Below are positions 26,924 to 34,085 of a stretch of DNA of 37,126 nucleotides, piece after piece (within the stretch, counting starts at the first letter, position 1; every line of letters starts with the position of its first letter). Origin of the DNA: Rhodobacter sp. (GTDB lineage: Bacteria > Pseudomonadota > Alphaproteobacteria > Rhodobacterales > Rhodobacteraceae). Both the position numbers and the translations under genes were made by a program. Where the stretch lies: the NCBI GenBank assembly GCA_027484145.1, contig JAIXUH010000009.1:1-37126 (forward strand). The letters are read 5' to 3'. Below the pieces are notes generated by a model. That model was not told where the DNA came from and did not search any database. It saw only the letters and a program-made list of their open reading frames with translations.

Positions 26924-27876
26924 GTGCGTGGTCCTTGGTTGCGCAGGCAGGTGGCGGCATCGCGCCGGGTCGTGCGCACACGCCAGACTGTATCAGATGC
27001 GGTGATGAACATGTCCGTGCCATCCGGCCCGCCAAAGCACAGGTTGGCTGTGGGCGCGGGCAAGACGATCTTGCCCAGAGTTTGGCCCTCGGGCGACAGG
27101 CAGCGGATGCCGTCCATGGCGCTGGTCCAGACATTGCCGTCGTGATCAACCCGCAGACCATCTGGCACGCCCGGTTCGATCACCGCAAAAACCCCGCCGC
27201 CGCGCAAGGTGGTGCCGTCCACGTCGAACACGCGGATATGGTGGGGCAGGGTATGGTCGATGCCTGGAAAACTGGCACCTCGAATGGCGCCGGAATCTGC
27301 GATGTAAAGCCGGGTTTCATCCGGGGAAAAGGCCAGCCCGTTGGGTTTGTCGAAATCGGTGGCGACCGCGATCAAAGTGCCATCCGGCAGCGCGCAATAG
27401 ACGTGGCAGCCGCCGATCTCGCTTTCGGCCAGATAGCCTTCGACATCGGAATTGATGCCGTAGGGCGGATCGGTGAACCAGATGGACCCGTCTGAACGCA
27501 CGACAACGTCATTGGGGGAATTCAGCCGCTTGCCCTGATAGCGGTCGGCAATCACCTCGACCGTTGCGGGGTCCTTGGGGTCAGGGCGGCGGATCACCCG
27601 ACGGCCGCCATGCTCGCATGAGATCATCTGGCCCCTGCCGTCCAGGGTGTTGCCATTGGCGAACTCGCTGTTTTCAAGGGCGACCGACAGGCCGCTTTCG
27701 GGCTGCCATTTCCACATGCGTTTTGCTGGGATATCATTGAAATACAAAGCCCCGTGCCACCAGACCGGGCCTTCGGCCCAAGTAAAGCCACGTGCAATCG
27801 CCTCGGGCAGGGACGTGGTGTCGACCATACCACGGAATTGCGGCTGGTGAACCTCATAGGATGGGGACGTCATCAT
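26920..27876 (-). CDS. SMP-30/gluconolactonase-family lactonase
   Basis: 318 residues with the six-bladed propeller lines of SMP-30 proteins. Metal-site candidates are Glu35 in FTWAEGPVWW, the Asn of NSPNDVVVRSDGSIWFTDPPYG, the KPNGLAFSPDE segment and the Asp of PDGLRVDHDGNVW. Family members hydrolyse sugar-acid lactones with a divalent metal. Its position between the transporter and ltnD suggests it opens a lactone, perhaps threono- or erythrono-lactone, before oxidation; this is inference. ATG 27876 and ATG 27873 are both possible starts, with GAGGGC just upstream. There is no signal peptide, so it should act in the cytoplasm after import. Confidence 0.87.
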   Translation of the reverse strand: MMTSPSYEVHQPQFRGMVDTTSLPEAIARGFTWAEGPVWWHGALYFNDIPAKRMWKWQPESGLSVALENSEFANGNTLDGRGQMISCEHGGRRVIRRPDPKDPATVEVIADRYQGKRLNSPNDVVVRSDGSIWFTDPPYGINSDVEGYLAESEIGGCHVYCALPDGTLIAVATDFDKPNGLAFSPDETRLYIADSGAIRGASFPGIDHTLPHHIRVFDVDGTTLRGGGVFAVIEPGVPDGLRVDHDGNVWTSAMDGIRCLSPEGQTLGKIVLPAPTANLCFGGPDGTDMFITASDTVWRVRTTRRDAATCLRNQGPRT

Positions 27877-27914
27877 TCAGCCCTCGCTTTTTCGCGAAAC
27901 AGATCCATGCATGA

Positions 27915-28886
27915 TTACTGGCCCTTTGCCTTTCTGCGCCGCAACAGCAGCATGCCCAAGATGATCAGGCCAAAGGTGATCTGCCGCACGGCCTCGGGCA
28001 TCTGCAGGACAGAAAGGATCGAGGTCAGAAGCGTGATGAACAGCGCGCCGACCACGGTTCCGGCATAACTGCCCTGACCGCCAAGGATCGAGGTGCCGCC
28101 CAGCACCACCGCCGACAGCACTGGCATCAGATAGGGGTCGCCCATCCCCTGATAGGCCTGATTGGCATAACCAACCAACAGCAACGACCCGACAGCGGTG
28201 AACAGCCCAGCAAGGACAAAGGTCAGCAGCGTCAAAAGCCGCACGCGTATGCCTGACAGGTAAACCGCCTTTTCCGAGTTGCCCGCCGCCATGATGTATT
28301 GGCCGTAAACCGTGCGCTGCAACAGGACATGCATCAGCACAATGACTCCGCACCAGAACCAGAAGGCGTTCGGCACGCCAAGGCTGCGCCCCAAGGCCAG
28401 ATCGATCGACAGTTCGGGCGCAACACCGCGGGGTTTGAACCCACCCGTGAAAAAGACGACCGCACCCACCAGCATCGAGTTCACGGCCAGCGTCCAGACC
28501 ATCGACGGCAAGCGAAAGATCGCGACGCCGATGCCATTGATCAGGCCGATCAGCGCGCCCGCAGCAAGGCCCGCCGCAATGCCAAGTGCCGCGATATCGG
28601 GGTTTTCCACCCCGGCCACGGTTGTTGCCACCACCCCCACCGCCGTCAGTGCCGCCGGAACCGACAAGTCGATGTGACCCAGCAAGATCACCAAAGTCGC
28701 CCCGGCCGCGATCACGCCCAGATAGGCCGCGATCTGCAATTGTTGCAGCAGATAATCGGCGGTCAGAAAGTTCGACGACACGGCTGAACCCATGGCCAGC
28801 AGTGCCACGCACCCCAATGCGACAAGGGCAATGGCGGGGTCCGGACGCCACCGCAGCGACAGGGAACGGATCATCTTGGCCCTCAT
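27915..28886 (-). CDS. Sugar ABC transporter permease 2 (RbsC-like)
   Basis: About 323 residues from the ATG at 28886, which overlaps the previous permease stop as ATGA. The longer frame upstream has cysteine/arginine-rich residues and is not credible. The protein is strongly hydrophobic with roughly 8-10 membrane spans. AAGATLVILLGHIDLSVPA and GTSILGGQGSYAGTVVGAL are signatures of the BPD_transp_2/RbsC permeases, which form the inner-membrane channel for monosaccharides and related compounds. The C-terminus is basic (LLRRRKAKGQ) and should be cytoplasmic. A 38-base gap separates it from the lactonase gene. Confidence 0.9.
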   Translation of the reverse strand: MRAKMIRSLSLRWRPDPAIALVALGCVALLAMGSAVSSNFLTADYLLQQLQIAAYLGVIAAGATLVILLGHIDLSVPAALTAVGVVATTVAGVENPDIAALGIAAGLAAGALIGLINGIGVAIFRLPSMVWTLAVNSMLVGAVVFFTGGFKPRGVAPELSIDLALGRSLGVPNAFWFWCGVIVLMHVLLQRTVYGQYIMAAGNSEKAVYLSGIRVRLLTLLTFVLAGLFTAVGSLLLVGYANQAYQGMGDPYLMPVLSAVVLGGTSILGGQGSYAGTVVGALFITLLTSILSVLQMPEAVRQITFGLIILGMLLLRRRKAKGQ

Positions 28887-29839
28887 TGCGAAAAAAGCTT
28901 CTGCCGGTTGCGCACCCGCACTAGGCCAAGCGACCCCAGCACCACCGCCGCAGCCAGCACGAAGCCTTCGAAGAATGGCTGGGCCAAGGGCGGCAAGCCG
29001 CTGAAGAACATGACGGCGGCGACGGTTTTCAGCGACAGGGCACCGATCACGACCCCCCACGCCTTGCCGACGCCGCCCGCCAGCGACACGCCACCCAGAA
29101 CAATCGCTGCAATCGCGTTCAGAGTATAAGTCGGCCCAACCCCGGCATCGCCCGTCAGGGTGACCATGGCAAGATAATAGCCGCACAGCGCCGCACAGAA
29201 CCCGCCCAGACCATGCGCGATGATCCGCACCCGGATCAGGGAAATGCCCGTCAACGCCGCCGAATGTTCCGATGACCCCACGCCCTGCGCCTCAAGCCCA
29301 AAGGCCGTGCGCCGCATGAGAAAGGCAAAGGCCATCCCCGCTAGAACGATCAGGATCAGCGAGGTCGGAACCGGCCCGACGGCATAGCTCAGCGCATCTG
29401 ACAGCCCTTCGTTCACCGCGCCGCCAGGCGTGGGGCGCAAGGCCAACGCCACGCCCGAAAACACCGCGCCCGTGGCAAGGGTGGCGATGATCGGCGGTAT
29501 CCGCCCCAATGTGACAACAAGGCCATTGATCAGCCCGCAGGCGACGCCGGTTGCCAGCACCGCAACCGTGCCGAACACCAGCGACACCCCTTCGCCCGCC
29601 AGAACATAGGACGCAACCACGTTGCTTAAGGCCACCATGGCCCCGACCGACAGGTCGATCCCACGAACCATGACAACAAAGAATTGCGCGAAAGCGGCAA
29701 AGACCAGAAGAACGCTTTGGTTCGACCAGATCGTCAGCACGCGGGTGGAAAAGCCACGCGGATGGCTGCCGAAATAGACCACCAGCAAAACGGCAAGCGC
29801 CACTGCCGGGATCAGCACCCGCAGATCAAGCCGCTTCAT
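28883..29839 (-). CDS. Sugar ABC transporter permease 1 (RbsC-like)
   Basis: About 318 residues beginning MKRLDLRVLIPAVALAVLL at 29839, where the ATG overlaps the ATPase stop as ATGA. It is a multi-spanning membrane protein with FFVVMVRGIDLSVGAMVAL and GGVSLAGGVGKAWGVVIGAL, the two conserved loops of RbsC-type permeases. It pairs with the second permease gene downstream, so the channel is a heterodimer. That arrangement is seen in several sugar and autoinducer (LsrCD-like) importers, whereas RbsC itself is a homodimer. Confidence 0.9.
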   Translation of the reverse strand: MKRLDLRVLIPAVALAVLLVVYFGSHPRGFSTRVLTIWSNQSVLLVFAAFAQFFVVMVRGIDLSVGAMVALSNVVASYVLAGEGVSLVFGTVAVLATGVACGLINGLVVTLGRIPPIIATLATGAVFSGVALALRPTPGGAVNEGLSDALSYAVGPVPTSLILIVLAGMAFAFLMRRTAFGLEAQGVGSSEHSAALTGISLIRVRIIAHGLGGFCAALCGYYLAMVTLTGDAGVGPTYTLNAIAAIVLGGVSLAGGVGKAWGVVIGALSLKTVAAVMFFSGLPPLAQPFFEGFVLAAAVVLGSLGLVRVRNRQKLFSQ

Positions 29840-31362
29840 GCCGCATCTCCTGTGTTGTGCTGCGGCGCAAGGCCCATGGCGGCAGAAATCAGCATCTCTG
29901 GCGTCAGTGTTTCGCCCGAAAGCTGGCGGGCGATCCGGCCCTGATAGAACACCGCAACACGGTGGCACAGGTGGACAAGTTCCTCATAATCGGTGGATTG
30001 CAGCACGATGGCCATGCCTTCGGCGGCAAGCTCGGCCAAGAGGGTATAGATCTGCGCCTTGGTCTTGACGTCGATCCCGCGCGTCGGGTCCAAAAGCAGC
30101 AGGCAGCGCGGCGACAGGACCAGCCATTTCGCCAAAAGCACTTTCTGCTGGTTGCCGCCGGAAAGGGTGGTGACCGCATCGTCCAGTGTGCCGTATGCCA
30201 GTTCCAGCCGGTCTAGAATTGCCTTGATCCGCACCTGATCGGCGGGATCAAGGTCTGTGCCCAGCCTGCCGCCAAGCGCTGCAAGGCGCAGGTTCTCCGA
30301 AATGGAAAGGGCGGGGATCAGGCCTTCGGTCTTGCGATCCTCGGGGATGAAGGCAAGGCCGATCTCGCCAGATTTCGACCGGGCTGGCGTTCGGCCAGAA
30401 TAGGCCTTGCCAGCGATCCGGACCTCACCGGACACGCGCGACAACAGGCCGAAGACCGCCTCAAGCACCCTTTGCTGCCCCTGACCATCCAGACCGCCCA
30501 GACCAAAGATCTCACCGGGGCGGACATCAAAGCTGACGTCATGCAGTTCATTTTCCCAGCCCACCCGCGACAGGCTGAGAAGCGGTGGCGTTTCGGGCGC
30601 GGGCATCGGTGCCAGCGGCGGGAAAAGGCGTTCAAGCGACTGTCCGATCATCAGCGACACGATATCCCCATGATCCATCGTACCGGCGGGAAAGGTGCGG
30701 ACATGCGCCCCGTTGCGAAAGACCGAGATGACATCCGCCAGCGCATGAACCTCGTGAAAACGGTGCGAGATGAACAGAATGCCACAGCCTTCGGCGCGCA
30801 ACTGCCGGATCACGGCAAAGACCCGCTCGACCGCATCTGCGCCAAGGGCCGATGTCGCTTCGTCCAAGATCAGAAGGCGCGGCTTTTGATAAAGCGCCTT
30901 GGCAATTTCGACCAACTGCCGTTCGGCCAGCGTCAGTTCGGAAACGGTCCGGTCCAGCGCGATATGGTCCGCGCCGATCCGGTCAAGGCAGGCGCGCGCC
31001 TGCACATAGGCGGCGCGCTGCATCATGCCCATCCGCGTCTGCGGTCGCGACAGCACGATATTGTCGCCCACGTTCAGCGCGGGCATCAGGGACAATTCCT
31101 GAAAGATGCAGACGATGCCGCGGCGCGACGCATCGCGCGTGCCCTGCAACGCGACGGTCTGTCCGTCCACCGCCACCGTTCCACTTGTAGGGCGGATGAC
31201 ACCGGACAGAAGTTTCATCATCGTGGATTTTCCGGCGCCGTTCTCGCCCAGAATGGCGTGAATCTCGCCTGTCTTGCAGGCCAGCGTCACCGCGCGAAGG
31301 GCCTGCACCGGCCCGTAAGATTTGGAAGCGTCGCGCAATTCGACGATCGGCAGACTTGGCAT
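29836..31362 (-). CDS. Sugar ABC transporter ATPase with two nucleotide-binding domains (RbsA/MglA-like)
   Basis: 508 residues from MPSLPIVELRD at 31362, with GGGAAG upstream. The first domain has Walker A GENGAGKST at 39-47, the signature region ELTLAERQLVEIAKAL and Walker B LLILDEATSAL. The second has a degenerate Walker A (GLGGLDGQGQQ), normal for this subfamily, and a proper signature LSGGNQQKVLLAKWL with LLLLDPTRGID. It powers import by the two permeases encoded downstream. It lies 55 bases after the binding-protein gene, with a stable hairpin in between that could lower its expression relative to that gene. Confidence 0.92.
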   Translation of the reverse strand: MPSLPIVELRDASKSYGPVQALRAVTLACKTGEIHAILGENGAGKSTMMKLLSGVIRPTSGTVAVDGQTVALQGTRDASRRGIVCIFQELSLMPALNVGDNIVLSRPQTRMGMMQRAAYVQARACLDRIGADHIALDRTVSELTLAERQLVEIAKALYQKPRLLILDEATSALGADAVERVFAVIRQLRAEGCGILFISHRFHEVHALADVISVFRNGAHVRTFPAGTMDHGDIVSLMIGQSLERLFPPLAPMPAPETPPLLSLSRVGWENELHDVSFDVRPGEIFGLGGLDGQGQQRVLEAVFGLLSRVSGEVRIAGKAYSGRTPARSKSGEIGLAFIPEDRKTEGLIPALSISENLRLAALGGRLGTDLDPADQVRIKAILDRLELAYGTLDDAVTTLSGGNQQKVLLAKWLVLSPRCLLLLDPTRGIDVKTKAQIYTLLAELAAEGMAIVLQSTDYEELVHLCHRVAVFYQGRIARQLSGETLTPEMLISAAMGLAPQHNTGDAA

Positions 31363-31380
31363 TGAATTCTTCCCGATGAT

Positions 31381-31402
31381 GGGGCGGCCCGAAGGCCACC
31401 CC
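31381..31402 (-). promoter_or_regulatory. UUCG-capped hairpin between binding-protein and ATPase genes
   Basis: In the minus-strand RNA, bases 31402-31394 (GGGGUGGCC) pair with 31389-31381 (GGCCGCCCC) through nine pairs including one U-G wobble. The loop is UUCG closed by C-G, an exceptionally stable tetraloop. No U-tract follows, so it is probably not a terminator. A 3'-end stabiliser for the binding-protein message is the likely role. Confidence 0.65.
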
Positions 31403-31417
31403 GCAGCAGTGCAGCGA

Positions 31418-32533
31418 TCACAGGTTGTCCGGCGTCTGGCCCAGCAGCTCTTCGGGCGTGAACACCGCAAAGCAGTTCGGATAGCCCGTGGTGGTATAGA
31501 AGGTATCGGGCAGTTCGGGGAAGAAATCGGTTCCCGAAACCAGATCGGCATTCGCCTTTTGCGGGATCGGCAGATAGACCATCTGCGGCAGGGCATTGCC
31601 TTCCAACAAAGCAACCGTTGCCTCCAGCGCCACGGCCGACATGACCGGTGCCTGCGCCGCGGTGACCCCCGGATAACCGCCTTCGGCGATCATCTTGCGC
31701 GCGCCGTTGCCCGCGTCGCCGCCGACCGGAACCACCGGATGGCCTGCATTCTTCATCGCATTCAACGCGCCAATTGTACCCTCTTGCACCATCACGCCGT
31801 CAAAATTGCCATGCGTCGCAATCGCATCGGCGACGACCTTCTGAACGGTGCCGGCATCCCAATTACCGACAACCTGAACAACCTCAAGCCCTGGATTTGC
31901 ATCAAGAACCGAGCGCATGCCCAAATGGTTGTCGCGGTCGGTGGCATTACCCGGCAGGCCCGACACTTCCAGTACCTTGCCTTCGGCCTTGCCCTTGGCT
32001 GCGATGATTGCATCGACAACGGCTTGCGCCTTCAGACGGCCAAGTTCGAACTGGTTCTCGTTGACCTGCACGACTGCGTCGGTGTCCAGCACGTTGTCAA
32101 AGGGCACCAGCACGGTGCCTGCATCCTCGGCGCGCTTGATGACGGAATTGAACGCGGTTGGGTTCACGGCAATGATGACGATGCCGTCATAGCCAGCCGC
32201 GATATAGTTGTCGATGGCGGCAATCTGGGCGGCGCTGTCGTTGCCGACCGAGACCACCGTGAACTCTGTCAGTTTGGCGGCGTTCTCGGGGCGTGCGGCC
32301 CAAGCCTTGGCCCCTTGAATCGCGGTCACACGCCAGTCATTGCCGGCAAAACCGTTCACAAAGGCCACTCGATAGGGCCCTTCGCGCTTTTCGTACTGGA
32401 TGACCTTGGTGGTGTCGGGGGCCGCCGAAAAGCATTCCGGACGATAGGTGTCCTGCGCGAGGGCCGGTCCGGCCAGAGTCGAGAGTGCAAGAAGACTTAC
32501 GGCCAGCGCGCGGCTGGCAGCGGATACGAGCAT
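31418..32533 (-). CDS. Periplasmic sugar-binding protein of an ABC importer
   Basis: 371 residues from MLVSAASRALAVSLLALS at 32533, with GGAGA just upstream; the longer in-frame start at 32584 would run through the operator region. Residues 1-26 form a Sec signal peptide with an ALA-Q cleavage site. The mature part is a periplasmic binding protein type 1: VSVGNDSAAQIAAIDNYIAAG, YDGIVIIAVNPTAF, VPVGGDAGNGARKMI. It would capture the sugar acid or lactone for the RbsA/C-like transporter. Exactly two cysteines are present, one near the mature N-terminus (PECF) and one near the C-terminus (YPNCF), a possible disulfide linking the ends. It is the first gene of the operon and divergent from the LacI gene. 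The ligand is inferred from neighbours only. Confidence 0.9.
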   Translation of the reverse strand: MLVSAASRALAVSLLALSTLAGPALAQDTYRPECFSAAPDTTKVIQYEKREGPYRVAFVNGFAGNDWRVTAIQGAKAWAARPENAAKLTEFTVVSVGNDSAAQIAAIDNYIAAGYDGIVIIAVNPTAFNSVIKRAEDAGTVLVPFDNVLDTDAVVQVNENQFELGRLKAQAVVDAIIAAKGKAEGKVLEVSGLPGNATDRDNHLGMRSVLDANPGLEVVQVVGNWDAGTVQKVVADAIATHGNFDGVMVQEGTIGALNAMKNAGHPVVPVGGDAGNGARKMIAEGGYPGVTAAQAPVMSAVALEATVALLEGNALPQMVYLPIPQKANADLVSGTDFFPELPDTFYTTTGYPNCFAVFTPEELLGQTPDNL

Positions 32534-32569
32534 TGATTTTCTCCTCCCAGAGGGGTGCGCCGGTCCTGA

Positions 32570-32583
32570 TGACAGCGCTACCA
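32570..32583. promoter_or_regulatory. LacI-family operator, copy 1
   Basis: TGACAGCGCTACCA is an imperfect palindrome around AGCGCT of the kind LacI/GntR-type sugar regulators bind. It is 37 bases upstream of the binding-protein start, where it could block that promoter or early transcript. With flanks it forms, together with copy 2, a 17-bp perfect inverted repeat. Confidence 0.75.
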
Positions 32584-32626
32584 TACGAAGGACTTACACA
32601 AGACCTATCCAAAGGCAAGGATTTTA

Positions 32627-32640
32627 TGGTAGCGCTGTCA
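32627..32640. promoter_or_regulatory. LacI-family operator, copy 2
   Basis: TGGTAGCGCTGTCA is the exact reverse complement of copy 1, with identical flanks (32569-32585 versus 32625-32641). The AGCGCT centres are 57 bp apart, between five and six helical turns. It lies 45 bases before the regulator start, suggesting autoregulation and possible looping with copy 1. Confidence 0.75.
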
Positions 32641-32685
32641 TTATCGCGTCGGACGCCTTGGGAACGACGTGAGAGGAGGACCGGA

Positions 32686-33687
32686 ATGACAAACGCAAAT
32701 GCGACCCTTGCCGACGTGGCAAGACTTGCCGGGGTCAGCGAGATCACGGTGTCGCGGGTTGTCCGGAACCTTGGCCCGATCTCTGAGAACACCCGCCAGA
32801 AGGTCAACTCGGCGATCTCCAAGCTTGATTATGTGCCGAACAGGGCTGCGGGAATGCTGGCCTCGGCCGGGTCGAACCTTGTGGCTGTTTTGCTGCCTTC
32901 GCTGTCCAACATCGTGTTCCCCGAAGTGATGCGCGGCATTGCAGAAGGTCTTCGCGGAACCGGCCATCAGCCCCTGATTGGCGTGACCGATTATGATCCC
33001 CTGCAAGAAGAGGCTTTGCTGACCTCTTTCATGTCGTGGCGGCCCGTGGCCGTCATCACTACGGGGTTCGAGCATACCGAAACCACGCGCCGGATGCTGT
33101 CGAGCGGCAGGATCAGGGTGGCAGAGTTGATGGACATCGACTCGCAGCCCATCGACCTTGCTGTTGGCCTGTCGCATCGCAGTGCAGGGCAGGTAACGTC
33201 GCGCCACCTGGCGGACCTAGGCTACCGCCGCTTTGGCTATGTCGGCCACGATTGGACGGCCGACCGCCGGGCGCGCCTGCGCTATGACGGACTGGTGGAG
33301 GGCTTGGCGGAACGGGGCCTATCCATTGTGGCCGAAACGCTCAATCCCGGACCCAGTTCTACCGAAGCGGGCAAGGCGGCACTTGCAACCCTGCTGGCCA
33401 AAGGCGCCGCGCCCGATGTGGTGGTCTTTTCCAACGATGACATGGCGGTCGGGGGGTACTTTCACTGCCTTGCGGCGGGGATCGAAGTGAAGCGCGACCT
33501 TGCCCTCTTTGGCTTCAACGGGCTTGAGATCGGGCAATGCATGCCGGCCCCGCTGTCGACCCTGCGGTCGAACCGGTTTCTGATCGGCAAGCAGGCGGTT
33601 GAGGTGTTGTTGTCAACGCCCAAGCGACCAGACGAGACGCAGACCATCGACACCGGTTTTGAGATCATCGTCGGCAAGACCGCCTGA
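32686..33687 (+). CDS. LacI-family transcriptional regulator of the acid-sugar operon
   Basis: 333 residues from ATG 32686, preceded by GAGAGGAGGA five bases upstream. Residues 7-28 are the LacI helix-turn-helix (TLADVARLAGVSEITVSRVV); YVPNRAAGMLAS is the hinge helix region. The remaining ~270 residues are a type 1 binding-protein fold that should sense a sugar acid or pathway intermediate (VVVFSNDDMAVGGYFHCL, ALFGFNGLEIG). It resembles the gluconate regulator branch. It is divergent from the transporter/otn operon across 152 bases that contain the two operators, so it very likely represses that operon and itself. Confidence 0.92.
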   Translation: MTNANATLADVARLAGVSEITVSRVVRNLGPISENTRQKVNSAISKLDYVPNRAAGMLASAGSNLVAVLLPSLSNIVFPEVMRGIAEGLRGTGHQPLIGVTDYDPLQEEALLTSFMSWRPVAVITTGFEHTETTRRMLSSGRIRVAELMDIDSQPIDLAVGLSHRSAGQVTSRHLADLGYRRFGYVGHDWTADRRARLRYDGLVEGLAERGLSIVAETLNPGPSSTEAGKAALATLLAKGAAPDVVVFSNDDMAVGGYFHCLAAGIEVKRDLALFGFNGLEIGQCMPAPLSTLRSNRFLIGKQAVEVLLSTPKRPDETQTIDTGFEIIVGKTA

Positions 33688-34085
33688 CACAATCAAGGCG
33701 ATATGTCCAACGGCACAGACCAAGCGTTTGCTCCGAAAAGGGCGCGGAGTTTCCCAAATCATTCAGTACAGCGCCCTATTAAACGTGCTTTTTCACTTGG
33801 GCATCCGTCGTTCTTTTATCGGGCCTTTGGGGTAATCACAGACGACAGCCCGCCCTTTTTCAACAGTCTTTGGCACGGGCGCCAAGCATCATGCGCCGCA
33901 TATCAACGCGAATGTGATTCGCCCGTGGTTTTATCTTGTGGCGCCCTGATCAGGGCCGCAGCGGGGGGGCTAGCGCCGGATACCGCCTGAAACCCGCATT
34001 TGGGGTATTCGCAGGGCGACCGGGACAGACTAACACTTGATGCACAATTGGATCCTCGACACCGACACAGGAGACTTTGTGACCA
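33688..34085. other. Intergenic region between the LacI gene and the right-hand RTX gene
   Basis: Neither strand shows a convincing gene. CTCCG (33731-33735) and CGGAG (33745-33749) could form a weak 5-bp hairpin followed by TTTCCC, too short to call a terminator. A somewhat AT-richer part lies at about 33765-33860. The RTX gene promoter should be here but was not located. Confidence 0.5.

Noticed and set aside
33731-33749. Hairpin after the LacI gene as a terminator
   Set aside because: Only five pairs and a nine-base loop, with no T-run; too weak to call.
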